Shown: piece by piece, positions 50,248-60,519 of the stretch | How positions within the stretch are numbered: the stretch's first letter is position 1 | Layout: each line of letters begins with the position of its first letter | NCBI RefSeq assembly: GCF_963678635.1 | Contig: NC_087071.1 | Location: forward strand, 1,416,537-1,480,536 | Origin: Symsagittifera roscoffensis | Lineage: Eukaryota > Xenacoelomorpha > Acoela > Convolutidae | Length of the DNA stretch: 64,000 nt | Direction of reading: 5' to 3' | Notes under the pieces: generated by a model | Databases searched by the model: none | The model's input: only the letters and a program-made list of their open reading frames with translations | What the model was told of the DNA's origin: nothing | Position numbers and translations under genes: made by a program

Positions 50248-50292
50248 AAAACTATCAAATAGATTTGAATAATTACCCATTTAATAAGTTTA
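50248..50292 (-). other. Degenerate splice-donor stem-loop upstream of segment E
   Basis: The donor reads GTAATT and the exon arm AATGG, and one T is missing from the other arm. It shares GTAATT and the flanking CAAGTAGGCT with the units upstream of A and B. Confidence 0.5.
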
Positions 50293-50505
50293 TCACAACA
50301 AGTAGGCTAAAAGCAACTGACAGTATCCTGGCTGGTATTCAATCATATGCCACTTACAGTGAATGTGCGGCTATCATGCCATAGATGGTCATTCAAGGCA
50401 CCTTGTACACGCTCCTTAGGTTTTGACCAGCCGATTTGGCCATAAAACACATTGGGCCACACGTGCGACATCAAGATAAACTCATGGACAACACAAGCAA
50501 AGAAG

Positions 50506-51570
50506 ATGAGGGGCTCAATGCCTCCAAAGTTCGAGGTTCGGGACATCTTGAGAACGCTCGATCAAGCGGATCTAGAGAACATGCTGCCGGTTTGGGACGA
50601 TGGAAGAATGATTGTGGAGGAAGGACACATAGCCTTGAAAGATGAAATGAAGTTTGTCATGAGGAAGTATCGAGCACCTTTCGGGCTGGAGCGACTAGAG
50701 CAAGAGGAAAAGCAAGAAGAAAAGGAGCTAGAGGCTGCTGGCCCCTTATATGTAGCATTCACCGAGTACAAGAAGCAGAACCCAACTACACCCTCACCCC
50801 TGCCAGTGGGCACCCCTGGAGATAAGAGAAGCGGTCCCGTGGAGACGAGGTTCAGAGACGTACTTGAGAGAAGGAGAGCTGAATCAGAAGAGGAGAGCAT
50901 AGTTGAGACTCTCAGTGAAGCAGGAGAAGAAATAGAGGTGGGGAATACGCCTGAGCCGAAACCAGCGGAGAAAGATTTCACCACTCAGGAACTGCTGCAG
51001 GACTTGAATGGAGACGATTGGGCGAACACGGCCACACCACCCCTGACACCATCCCCTCGCAAAAACCTGGAACTACACTTGAGAGGCGAAACCTCCAATA
51101 TGGGGGTGATTCTCTTGAGTGCCAAAGAGAGTAAGAAGAATACCTTCAAGGGCATTAAATGTATGTTTTTGAGTACACTGGATGAGAAGACATGGCTAGA
51201 ATTCTTGAGTGAATTTAACCAGAAAGCAGAGACCAAGGCTACACTGGAGATTTTCAAAGAAGAATTATGGGACACAGTGGTAAAGTTCGGGGAACCAGTT
51301 CTGATGGGCACCGGACTGGATGAAAAGGCGAGAAAGGAGTTGTTGGATAAGATTATCAAGCTGCGAGAAACCGAACTGAAAAACAAAGATGATGAATGTA
51401 AAGACAGCTCTACTCTGAAACAAAAAATTGACAATAAAATGATTAAAGTTAAAGGGGAGGATAAGCTTAAGACTAGTAATATGATTAAAGATATTTATAT
51501 CCTTAAGGTTGGAGTAGCGGGAGGCAAGAGTCGGAAGGGTTGGACCGGGACAAAGAGCTCGAATCAGTGA
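50506..51570 (+). CDS. ORF1 of captured segment E, unknown protein
   Basis: This is a 354-residue open frame from MRGSMPPKFEV to a TGA, and a start at the internal MPPKFEV (50,518) is as likely. Residues 1-90 form a compact-looking part (RDILRTLDQADLENMLPVWDDG). About 95-200 is Glu/Pro/Ser/Thr-rich. From 215 a second ordered part includes KWLEFLSEF-like helices, then a Lys-rich tail ending in GGKSRKGWTGTK. I do not recognise the family. It carries no motif of a known retroelement enzyme, though a Gag-like or ORF1-like structural protein would look like this. There is no sign of a dedicated promoter, and transcription is unproven. Confidence 0.5.
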   Translation: MRGSMPPKFEVRDILRTLDQADLENMLPVWDDGRMIVEEGHIALKDEMKFVMRKYRAPFGLERLEQEEKQEEKELEAAGPLYVAFTEYKKQNPTTPSPLPVGTPGDKRSGPVETRFRDVLERRRAESEEESIVETLSEAGEEIEVGNTPEPKPAEKDFTTQELLQDLNGDDWANTATPPLTPSPRKNLELHLRGETSNMGVILLSAKESKKNTFKGIKCMFLSTLDEKTWLEFLSEFNQKAETKATLEIFKEELWDTVVKFGEPVLMGTGLDEKARKELLDKIIKLRETELKNKDDECKDSSTLKQKIDNKMIKVKGEDKLKTSNMIKDIYILKVGVAGGKSRKGWTGTKSSNQ

Positions 51571-52079
51571 TGATAGTGACGACGCCCCCAAGCAAAGGTG
51601 TGAAGTCCCGAAAGATAAAAAGTGAAGTAGAGGAGTTGAATAGCCCGTCGGCGGATGCTGTCTCTGAGAAGAATTTGAGGGAGACTGCTCCCATGATTCT
51701 AGCGCGATGGAAGACTGCGGCCTACAAGAGTAGCTCCGAACCAAAGAGGCTAGTCGAACTGGTGATAGAGGTCTCGATGAGTCTGGCAACGGAAGAAGAC
51801 TTCAGACCTCAGAAGGCAAGCTCAAAAAAGGGTTCGACGAATGGACAAACATGGGAAGTGGATGTTGGCAAAGAATCGATCTCGAGCGAGCATCAGGCTA
51901 TTGGCAAACAAGTGGCCAGTGACCCTCTTGAGAAGAATGCGACAAGGAATACGGCTCGACCTTGGTGGGTGACTCGGGAGACAATGAAGGAAATGAAGGA
52001 CTGTCTGAAAAAAATCGATCGTGGAGTGTCCCGCAAGCGTCGCAACCAATTGGGCTACCCAACAAAAAGCCGAGAATAG
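51540..52079 (+). CDS. ORF2 of captured segment E, unknown protein
   Basis: This is a 179-residue frame overlapping the end of ORF1 by 31 bp in a different phase. It contains VTTPPSKGVKSRK, then EELNSPSADAVSEKNLRE, and later WWVTRETMKEMKDCLKK. It ends at TAG (52,077). The same overlap is seen in F. It could be a continuation of ORF1 after an old indel, or a real overlapping frame. No family is recognised. Confidence 0.4.
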   Translation: MDRDKELESVMIVTTPPSKGVKSRKIKSEVEELNSPSADAVSEKNLRETAPMILARWKTAAYKSSSEPKRLVELVIEVSMSLATEEDFRPQKASSKKGSTNGQTWEVDVGKESISSEHQAIGKQVASDPLEKNATRNTARPWWVTRETMKEMKDCLKKIDRGVSRKRRNQLGYPTKSRE

Positions 52080-53040
52080 CAAATTAGAATTGGGAAGTCA
52101 GCTGAAGCGAACTTGCAGAACTTGTTGCGGGATCACTTCGAGGAGGCTCTTGAATTTCGGTTCAAAAAAAATAAGCCCAATCGAGCCTGGTGAATTGCGC
52201 GAACGGCCATAACTTGCCCAATTTTATTATTTGGATCTTAAGATCGTAGTCAAATCTTGGGGGACTGAGAAAATGAACCAATTTTGTCGGTCCGACACAA
52301 AGTTATAAGCTTTTGAAATCTCGGTGATGCAAAAAAAAGTTAAGCCTAATCGAGCGTGGTGCAAAAAATGAAATTTTCAAAGTTTTTTTTTCGTTCAAAG
52401 TTCATTTTTTTAAATCTTGTTTGATAAATTTGAACTCAGGACAATTCCAACGAGCCCAAAACGACGTTTGTAGCTTAGGTGTACGTGGAGTAATCATCAG
52501 TTGAAAATTTGGGGGGACCCGAATTTCGGCCATTTTGGACGAAAACCGGCCTAAAAGCTAACTTTTAAGTTAGTGCAACTTTTTTTCTTGCATTTTTCAA
52601 GAGAATTGGGCTGCCCTCCGCTGTCGCAGAGTGCATTCAAAGAAAAATTATCAAATAGATTTGAATACTTACCTATTTAATAAGTTTATCACAACAATTA
52701 GGCTAAAAGCAACTGACAGTATCCTGGCTGGTATTCAATCATATGCCACTTACAGTGAATGTGCGGCTATCATGCCATAGATGGTCATTCAAGGCACCTT
52801 GTACACGCTCCATAGGTTTTGGCCAGCCGATTTGGCCATAAAACACAATGGGCCAAAAAAATTCCAAACAATGTCAATTTTCAAAATTTTGTTTGAAATG
52901 CATAAATTATAACGTGAGCGTGCAAAATTTTACATGGTATAAGAGCCTATTTTTACTCTCGCGCGAGGGCGAGGGTTTTAAAAGTAATGTACATAGACAT
53001 ATGCTAGTAAGGATCTAAATGAAAGTGGAGTAACTCAAAT

Positions 53041-53160
53041 GCCTACGACCATACCATGTTGAATGCACCGGTTCTCGTCCGATCACCGAAGTTAAGCAAC
53101 ATTGGGCCTGGTTAGTACTTGGATGAGAGACCGCCTGGGAACACCAGGTGTTGTAGGCTT
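53041..53160 (+). rRNA. 5S ribosomal RNA, box C substitution
   Basis: Nt 86 is A (GGATGAGAGACC), within box C. The TATA-like box upstream is TCTAAA. Activity is doubtful. Confidence 0.85.
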
Positions 53161-53922
53161 TTATTTAAAGCAAAAATGATTCTTTTACTTTCATGCGCTA
53201 AGATTTATTGCTGTTTAAAGTTCGGTGATGTCAAAAAGTTAAGCCTAATCGAGCGTCGTGCAAAAACTTTCAATGGGTCAGATTTTGGCCAAAACAAAAG
53301 AAAACCGAAAAATTTATTTTGCAGTATAAATTTTGTGTACAATCAACTGCTGATAGGCCAGAAATAATGGAGATAACTATTGGGGTCTTTGAGTTATAGT
53401 CTTTTGAATTTCGGTGATGTCAAAAAAGAAAGCCCAATCGAGCCTGGTGAATTGCGCGAACGGCCATAACTTAACCAAAAATTATAAAATTTCCAAATTT
53501 TATTATTTGGATCATAATATCATAGTCAAATCTTGGGGGAATGAGTAAATAAACCAATTTCGTCGGTCCAACACAAAGTTATAGGCTTTTGAAATCTCGG
53601 TGATGCCAAAAAGTTAAGCCTAATCGAGCGTGGTGCAAAACATGAAATTTTCAAAAATTTTGTTTTTTTTTCGTACAAAGTTCAATTTTTTCATCTTTTT
53701 TCATAAATTTGAGCTCAGAAAAATTCCAAAAAGCCCGAAACGACGTTTGTAGCTTAAGTGTAGGTGGAGTAATCATCAGTTGAAAATTTGGGGGGACCCC
53801 AATTTCGGCCATTTTGGACGAAAATCGGCCTAAAAGCTAACTTTTAAAATAGTGCAGTTTTTTTTCTTGCATTTTTCAAGAGAATTGAGCTGCCCTCCGC
53901 TGTCGCAGAGTGCATTCCAAGA

Positions 53923-53955
53923 AAACTTATCAAATAGATTCTATTTGATAAGTTT
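53923..53955. repeat. Perfect 15-bp inverted repeat, collapsed stem-loop
   Basis: The arms 53,923-53,937 and 53,941-53,955 are perfectly complementary with a 3-base loop (ATT). Compared with other units, the 14-base loop with the splice-donor sequence is gone and the right arm has changed from CTATTTA to CTATTTG, removing the only imperfect pair. Confidence 0.85.
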
Positions 53956-54308
53956 ATCACAACAATTAGGCTAAAAGCAACTGACAGTATCCTGGCTGGT
54001 ATTCAATCATATGCCACTTACAGTGAATGTTCGGCTATCATGCCATAGATGGTCATTCAAGGCACCTTGTACACGCTCCATAGGTTTTGACCAGCCGATT
54101 TGGCCATAAAACACATTGGGCCAAAAAAATTCCAAACAATGTCAATTTTCAAAACTTTGTTTGAAATGCATAAATTACAACGTGAGCGTGCAAAATTTTA
54201 CATGGTATAAGAGCATAATTTTACTCTCGCGCGAAGGCAAGTGTTTTAAAAGTAATGTACATAGACATATGCTGGTAGTGATATAAATGAAAGCGGAGTA
54301 ACACAAAT

Positions 54309-54428
54309 GCTTACGACCATACCATGTTGAATGCACCGGTTCTCGTCCGATCACCGAAGTTGAGCAACATTGGGCCTGGTTAGTACTTGGATGGGAGACC
54401 GCCTGGGAACACCAGGTGTTGTAGGCTT
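54309..54428 (+). rRNA. 5S ribosomal RNA, last copy of the array
   Basis: Nt 3 is T (GCTTACG), which weakens the closing helix, and nt 54 is G in box A. It may be a decaying gene. About 1 kb of spacer follows before the array ends. Confidence 0.82.
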
Positions 54429-55472
54429 TTATTTAAAGCAAAAGTGATTCTTTTATTTTTATGCGCTAAGAGTTATTGCTGTTTAAAGTTCGGTGATGTC
54501 AAAAAGTTAAGCCTAATCGAGCGTGGTGCAAAAATATTCAATGGGTTGAATTTTGGCCAAAACAATAGAAAACCGAAAAATTTCTTTCGCAGTATCAATT
54601 TTGTGTACAATCAGCTGCTGATAGGTCAAAAATAATGGAGATAATTTTTGGGTTTTTTGAGTTATAGCCTTTTGAATTTCGGTGATGTCAAAAAAATAAG
54701 CCCAATCGAGCCTGGTGAATTGCGCGAACGGTCATAACTTGCCCAAAAATTTTAAAATTTCCAAAATTTATTATTTGGATCATAAGATCATAGTCAAATC
54801 TTGAGAGACTGAGAAAATGAACTGATTTCGTCGGTCTAACACAAAGTTATAAGCTTTTGGAATCTCGGTGACGCCAAAAAGTTAAGCCTAATTGAGCTTG
54901 GTGCAAAAGATTCAATGGGTCATGTTTTGGTCAAAACATTAGATAACCGAAAATTTTCTTTCTTTTAAATTTGAATTTTTTCGTTTTGTTTCATAAATTT
55001 GAGCTCAGGAAAATTCTAACGAGCCCAAAACGACGTTTGTAGCTTAAGTGTACGTGGAGTAATCATCAGTTGAAAATTTGGGGGGACCCGAATTTCGGCC
55101 ATTTTGGACAAAAATCGGCCTAAAAGCTAACTTTTAAGTTAGTGCATTTTTTTTCTTGCGTTTTTCAAGAGAATTGGGCTGCTCTCCGCTGTTGCAGAGT
55201 GTATTCAAAGAAAACTTATCAAATAGATTTGAATACTTACCTATTTAATAAGTTTATCACAACAAGTAGGCTGAAAGCAACTGACAGTATCCTGGCTGGT
55301 ATTCAATCATATGCCCTTTACAGTGAATGAGCGGCTATTATGCCATAGATGGTCATTCAATGCACCTTGTACACGCTCCATAGGTTTTGATCAGCTGATT
55401 TGGCCATATAACACATTGGGCCAAAAAATTACAAACATTGTCAATTTTCAAAACTTTGTTTGAAATGCATAA

Positions 55473-55776
55473 ATGGAGCTTCGAACTGGTGAAAAAGGAG
55501 CTAGAAATGACTCTGGAGAAGGAAATTTTGCCCATCGTTGTCCCAGAGTTCCCGATAGTCAGGAGAATGACCTTGGGGATGAAAAGCCCTCTGGTAGTCC
55601 CATCCTTGGACGCCAGAGCTGCAGTGGAGAAACAGCAGAGGGAGTTAACCGAATGGCTGGGATCCCGTGTTTATCCGATATACAGCGGCAGTTTACTTCC
55701 ACACGTGCGACATCAAGACAAACTCATGGACAACACAAGCAAAGAAGATGAGGGGCTCAATGCCTCCAAAGTTTGA
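55473..55776 (+). pseudogene. Upstream reading frame of F, 5'-truncated
   Basis: The frame reads WSFELVKKELEMTLEKEILPI and later EKQQRELTEWLG, with the periodic Leu and charged residues expected of helices. It begins at the junction with the spacer, so its true start is missing, and it ends at a TGA in the DNA that encodes the start of ORF1 in another phase. In A, B, C and E this stop is CGA. It is not recognised. Confidence 0.4.
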
Positions 55777-56812
55777 GGTTCGGGACATCTTGAGAACGCT
55801 CGATCAAGCGGATCTGGAGAACAGGCTGCCGGTTTGGGACGATGGAAGAATGATTGTGGAGGAAGGACACACAGCCTTGAAAGATGAAATGAAGTTTACC
55901 ACGAGGAAATATCGAGCACCTTCCGGGCTGGAGCGACTAGAGCAAGAGGAAAAGCAAGAGGAAAAGGAGCTAGAGGCTGCTGGCCCCTTATATGTAGCCC
56001 TCACCGAGTTTAAGAAGCAGAACCCAACTACACCCTCACCCCTGTCAGTGGGCACCCCTGGAGATAAGAGAAGCGGTCCCGTGGAGACGAGGTTCAGAGA
56101 CGTACTTGAGAGAAGGAGAGCTGAATCAGAAGGGGAGAGCATGGTTGAGACTCTGAGTGAAGCAGGAGAAGAAATAGAGGTGGGGAATAAGCCTGAGCCG
56201 AAACCAGCGGAGAAGGATTTCACCACTCAGGAACTGCTGCAGGACTTGAATGGAGACGATCGGGCGAACACGGCCACACCACCCCTGACATCATCCCCTC
56301 GCAAAAACCTGGAACTACACTTGAGCGGCGAAACCTCCAATATGGGGGTGATTCTCTTGAGTGCCAAAGAGAGTAAGAAGAATACCTTCGAGGGCATTAA
56401 ATGGATGTTTTTGAGTACACTGGATGAGAAGACGTGGCTAGAATTCTTGAGTGAATTTAACCAGAAAGCAGAGACCGAGGCTACACTGGAGAATTTCAAA
56501 GAAGAATTATGGGACACAGTGGTAAAGTTCGGGGAACCAGTTCTGATGGGCACCGGACTGAATGAAAAGGCGAGAAAGGAGTTGTTGGATAAGATGATCA
56601 AGCTGCGAGAAACGGAACAGAAAACCAAAGATGATGAATGTAAAGACAGCTCTACTCTGAAAGAAAAAATTGACAATAAAATGATTAAAGTTAAAGGGGA
56701 GGATAAGCTTAAGACTAGTAATATGATTAAAGATATTTATATCCTTAAGGTTCGAGTAGGGGGAGGCAAGAGTTGGAAGGGTTGGACCGGGACAAAGAGG
56801 TCGAATCAGTGA
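55748..56812 (+). CDS. ORF1 of F, unknown protein
   Basis: This has the same 354 residues as in E with scattered substitutions (for example TTRKYRAPSG for VMRKYRAPFG). The open length is equal in E and F, so the frame was still under constraint, or the copies are young, when they separated. The family is unknown. Confidence 0.5.
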   Translation: MRGSMPPKFEVRDILRTLDQADLENRLPVWDDGRMIVEEGHTALKDEMKFTTRKYRAPSGLERLEQEEKQEEKELEAAGPLYVALTEFKKQNPTTPSPLSVGTPGDKRSGPVETRFRDVLERRRAESEGESMVETLSEAGEEIEVGNKPEPKPAEKDFTTQELLQDLNGDDRANTATPPLTSSPRKNLELHLSGETSNMGVILLSAKESKKNTFEGIKWMFLSTLDEKTWLEFLSEFNQKAETEATLENFKEELWDTVVKFGEPVLMGTGLNEKARKELLDKMIKLRETEQKTKDDECKDSSTLKEKIDNKMIKVKGEDKLKTSNMIKDIYILKVRVGGGKSWKGWTGTKRSNQ

Positions 56813-57177
56813 TGATAGTGACGACGCCCCCAAGCAAAGGTGTGAAGTCCCGAAAGAGAAAAGGGGAAGTAGAGGAGTTGAATAGCCCGTCGGCGGATGC
56901 TGTCTCTGAGAAGAATTTGAGGGAGACTGCTCCCATGATTCTAGCGCGATGGAAGACTGCGGCCTACAAGAGTAGCTCCGAACCAAAGAGGCTAGTCGAA
57001 GTGGTGAAAGAGATAGAGGTCTCGATGAGTCTGGCAACGGAAGAAGGCAAGACCTCAGAAGGCAAGCTCGAAAAAGGGTTCGACGAATGGACAAACATGG
57101 GAAGTGGATGTTGGCAAAGAATCGATCTCGAGCGAGCATTAGGTTATTGGCAACCAAGTGGCCAGCGACCCTCTTGA
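56773..57177 (+). CDS. ORF2 of F, shortened
   Basis: It overlaps ORF1 by 40 bp with the same phase relation as in E. A 2-bp loss relative to E near 57,045 shifts the frame, so that it ends at 57,177. The downstream part of the E frame reappears in another phase. Confidence 0.4.
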   Translation: MEGLDRDKEVESVMIVTTPPSKGVKSRKRKGEVEELNSPSADAVSEKNLRETAPMILARWKTAAYKSSSEPKRLVEVVKEIEVSMSLATEEGKTSEGKLEKGFDEWTNMGSGCWQRIDLERALGYWQPSGQRPS

Positions 57178-57265
57178 GAAGAATGCGACAAGAAATACGG
57201 CTCGACCTTGGTGGGTGGCTCGGAGACAAGGAAGGAACTGGAGGACTGTCTGAAAAAATTCGATC

Positions 57266-57730
57266 GTGGAGTGTCCCGCAAGCGTCGCAATCAATTGGGC
57301 TACCCAACAAAAAGCCGAGGTTAACAAATTAGAATTGGGAAGTCAGCTGAAGCGAACTTGGCAGAACTTGTTGCGGGATCACTTCGAGGAGGCGATGAGA
57401 ACACCTCCGTCCGCATTGCCATTGATGGCAATTCCCTTCGTTAGAACAGCGGTACAGCTGACGTTCGCATGGAGCCTGGTGGGAATAGAATTGGAGATAT
57501 TGACCTCACACGATAATTTGAAGTTGGGCAACAAGAGTCTAGAAGTTTACCAGATGCTGGTACAGCATATCGCCAGAGATAATTTCGGTTTGAGTCTGGC
57601 TATAAGAAAAAATGCCACTTGTTTCTTGAGGTGGATAATGTCCGTAATGACCAATAGTACCATCCAAGCGTGTCTTCAGAAGCCCTGGGGAGCAAAACTA
57701 TGGAGAGGAGAGTCTCCACTATTATACTGA
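57266..57730 (+). pseudogene. Third reading frame of F, unknown protein
   Basis: It encodes about 150 residues, with an ordered-looking central part (LKRTWQNLLRDHFEEA, PLMAIPFVRTAVQLTFAW) and a hydrophobic stretch that is too short and mixed to call a membrane helix. The right breakpoint of A-E falls in its N-terminal third, at EEA. It is repeated in the duplicate at 59,261. Not recognised. Confidence 0.4.
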
Positions 57731-57848
57731 ACGTGTACCAGAGTACGGGGATCGAAAAGGAAGATGACTCAAGGCAATCTCTAGAGAATCATGGGAAACT
57801 TGATGAAATACGGAGATTCTAGAACAAGAAACTCGAAGAGGGGCATGT

Positions 57849-58631
57849 GTGCATCGTAAATTGGCCTCGGCTGAGGATTACTCGAGACCCAGCAAACGGG
57901 GAGAATACCAACATGTATCTGGAGTAATGGGGATAGCATACAACCCTATCTTGGATTCAGAGGCCGGGAGCGCTCACAGGAATCACGAAGTGACGGAGCT
58001 GTTGAAGTTTTGGACAGAGAAGATAATCGAAATTGATTCAAGGGAAAGGGAGAAACCGAGCCTGGGCCTGCTACATGAGACGACGCCCAAGGTAATAAGC
58101 GTGCCGCGCTCGAACAAGAGAGTGGAATTGAAAATGGGGAATGGAAATGACATGATGACCACGAATTTGGGAACAGTTTGGAAGTTGCTGAGACCCTCCT
58201 GGTGCCCACATCCCGACGCAAGCTTGATTGAAGAAGTCAAGGAACGAGTGAGGTTAACACCGACGAAAGACGAAGACTTGGGAACTCTGGATGTGATACA
58301 CAAACTGATCCTACCGCAGAGTAAAGAGTCGGGCGAGGCAATGAGTAAGCTAGGATCAGTAAAGAAGTTGGAACCCGGAAGCTGTCGTGACTTGACTTGC
58401 GGAGGCGGAGAGCACACTTGTGATGGACGATCATGTGTTAGAATACAGTCTTTCCAGAAAGAAGACCTAGTCGCTTGGTTTGGCGACGTAACAGAAAGAG
58501 AGAAGAGCGAAGTGCAGACAGTGGCTGAGTTCTACACAAACACTACGGTGAATATAACAAGGCGCTGGGATTCTTCTCAAGGATGTGCAGTTTGCAATCA
58601 CTGGAGATGCCGGAGTCTGAGCACCATTTGA
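57849..58631 (+). pseudogene. Fourth reading frame of F, unknown protein
   Basis: This is a 260-residue frame with ELKMGNGNDMMTTNLG, VWKLLRPSWCPHP and a short cysteine cluster (C-x4-C-x7-C-x4-C near residues 178-196). A 1-base loss near 58,561 relative to the duplicate shifts it, so the last ~24 residues are out of frame. The true continuation lies in the frame that reads from about 58,583 to 58,849. There is no match to a known domain that I can name. Confidence 0.4.
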
Positions 58632-58849
58632 TGACAGCATTGAGCGTGGAGTCGTGGCCGGGGGCGTTGCAAACAACCCAGAAACACATCAGAGGATGGA
58701 GGATAGGTCTTGAGGCGGAAATGGGATTTCCCGTGAGCGAGGCTTACGGTCTGCCAGTAAATGCAATCCTTGGTGGGATCAGTAATGGTCAACCTATGTG
58801 GGAGCCACTATCTATAACACATGGCGATGGTAGATGTATCCAGCCATAG
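58583..58849 (+). pseudogene. Continuation of the fourth frame of F
   Basis: It reads MCSLQSLEMPESEHHLMTAL onward to a TAG. In the duplicate this sequence is in one frame with the preceding EREKSEVKTVAECYTN, which shows that the two frames of F belong together. It holds 24 bp (near 58,720-58,743) that are absent from the duplicate. Confidence 0.4.
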
Positions 58850-58947
58850 GATATTAGTAGAAAAAGCCTTCTCGGTACCCAAGTGCGTACAACTGGCTCG
58901 AATGTCGCATCATTCACATAGGCTGTTGAAAAAAAAACCTGGGAACT

Positions 58948-59247
58948 GTGCCAAGGGAACAAAGAGATGACTTGAGTGAAATCTGGGGAGACGAACTCTT
59001 GAGTTTGGAAGGCGAAAACACAAGTGATTTCGAGACACAGAATATCACCCGAAAGCCGATGAATAGTGTCCCAGCACAGGAGGAGAATGATACAACACAT
59101 GAGAAGATGATGGAATTTGAACCTCTGCTGGAAGCTTCGGGAGAAGGCAATCTCCGGAGCATCGACATTACACTTGGGGAATGCCCATGCCATTGCTTGG
59201 CGCAGACAGTGTGGTACGCAGAACACTCAAACCTTTGTTTAGTGTGA
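58948..59247 (+). pseudogene. Fifth reading frame of F, acidic
   Basis: It is rich in Glu and Asp (REQRDDLSEIWGDELLSLEG). It ends at TGA just before the second copy of the 2-kb duplication starts. Not recognised. Confidence 0.35.
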
Positions 59248-59260
59248 GACGTAGAAGAAA

Positions 59261-59785
59261 TTGGTGGGTGGCTCTGGAGACAATGAAGGAACTGGAGTAC
59301 TGTCTGAAAAAAATTCGATGGTGGAGTGTCCCGCAAGCGTCGCAATCAATTGGGCTACCCAACAAAAAGCCGAGGTTAACAAATTAGAATTGGGAAGTCA
59401 GCTGAAGCGAACTTGGCAGAACTTGTTGCGGGATCACTTCGAGGAGGCGATGAGAACACCTCCGTCCGCATTGCCATTGATGGCAATTCCCTTCGTTAGA
59501 ACAGCGGTACAGCTGACGTTCGCATGGAGCCTGGTGGGAATAGAATTGGAGATATTGACCTCACACGATAATTTGAAGTTGGGCAACAAGAGTCTAGAAG
59601 TTTACCAGAAGCTGGTACAGCATATCGCCAAAGATAATTTCGGTTTGAGTCTGGCGAGAAGAAAAGATGCCACTTGTTTCTTGAGGTGGATATTGTCCGT
59701 AATGACCAATAGTACCGTCCAAGCGTGTCATCAGAAGCACTGGGGAGCAAAACTTTGGAGAGGAGAGTCTCCACTATCATACTGA
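59261..59785 (+). pseudogene. Duplicate of the third frame of F
   Basis: It is open for 174 residues and follows the frame at 57,266-57,730 closely (for example ARRKDATCF for AIRKNATCF). It then runs into the 670-bp deletion. Confidence 0.4.
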
Positions 59786-59862
59786 ACGTGAGGCGGAGAG
59801 CATATTTGTGATAGACGATCATGTGTTAGAATACAGTCTTTCCAGAAAGAAGACCTAGTCGC

Positions 59863-60210
59863 TTGTTTGGCGACGTAACAGAAAGAGAGAAGAGCGAAGT
59901 GAAGACAGTGGCTGAGTGCTACACAAACACTACGGTGAATATAGCAACGGAGGTGGGATTCTTCTCAAGGATGTGCAGTTTGCAATCACTGGAGATGCCG
60001 GAGTCTGAGCACCATTTGACGACAGCATTGAGCGTGGAGTCGTGGCCGGGGGCGTTGCAAACAACCCAGAAACACTTCAGAGGTTGGAGGAATGGTCTCG
60101 AGGCTTACGGTCTGCCAGTAAATGCAATCCTTGGTGGGATCAGTAATGGCCAACCTATGTGGGAGCCACTATCCATTACACATGGCGATGGTAGAAGTAT
60201 CCAGCCATAG
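59863..60210 (+). pseudogene. Duplicate of the fourth frame of F, C-terminal part
   Basis: It is a 115-residue frame that is intact where the first copy is shifted, but is itself cut off from upstream by a 1-base loss (CGCTTGTTTGG for CGCTTGGTTTGG near 59,866). Confidence 0.4.
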
Positions 60211-60309
60211 GATATTAGTAGACAAAGCCTTCTCGGTACCCAAGTGCGTACGACTGGCTCGAATGACGCATCATTCACATAGGCTGTTGAAAAAAAAATC
60301 CTGGGAACT

Positions 60310-60519
60310 GTGCCAAGGGAACAAAGAGATGACTTGAGTGAAATCTGGGGCGAAGAACTCTTGAGTTTGGGAGGCGAAAACACAAGTGACTTCGAGAGAC
60401 AGAATATCACCGGGAAGCCGATGAATAGTGTCCCAGCACAGGAGGAGAATGATTGGCGCAGACATTGTGGTACCCGGAACACTCAAACCTCTGTTTTGTG
60501 TGGGACGTGGAAAAATTAG
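60310..60519 (+). pseudogene. Duplicate of the fifth frame of F, shortened
   Basis: It starts as at 58,948 (REQRDDLSEIWG) and changes after EEND because about 110 bp are missing. Confidence 0.35.

Larger units (their letters stand above)
50457..52147 (+). mobile_element. Captured coding segment E, least damaged short form
   Basis: The junctions are the same as in A and B on both sides, and a 5S gene is likewise missing. The reading frames are more open than in A and B, so E is closer to the state at capture. The right-hand spacer has lost the GTGATG after TTTCGG. Confidence 0.75.
1..55472 (+). repeat. Tandem 5S rDNA array, unit about 1,278 bp
   Basis: A ~120-bp 5S rRNA gene and a ~1,158-bp AT-rich spacer repeat head to tail. 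5S starts are 1,276-1,283 bp apart from 1,180 to 31,858, then more irregular (1,199-1,348 bp, or 2.3-3.7 kb where captured DNA interrupts). The left edge lies outside the window. The right edge is at about 55,472, where spacer sequence stops in unrelated coding-like DNA. Similarity between units is near-complete on the left and falls steadily after 43 kb, as expected at the edge of an array kept uniform by unequal crossing-over and gene conversion. The spacers hold no credible protein gene. Their contents (5S-like sub-repeats, a hairpin block, upstream control sequences) are given as separate entries on the first complete unit and recur at the same offsets elsewhere. Confidence 0.97.

Noticed and set aside
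1-55472. CRISPR-like or prokaryotic repeat array
   Set aside because: The repeat is a 1.28-kb unit with an animal 5S gene and no short repeat-spacer structure.
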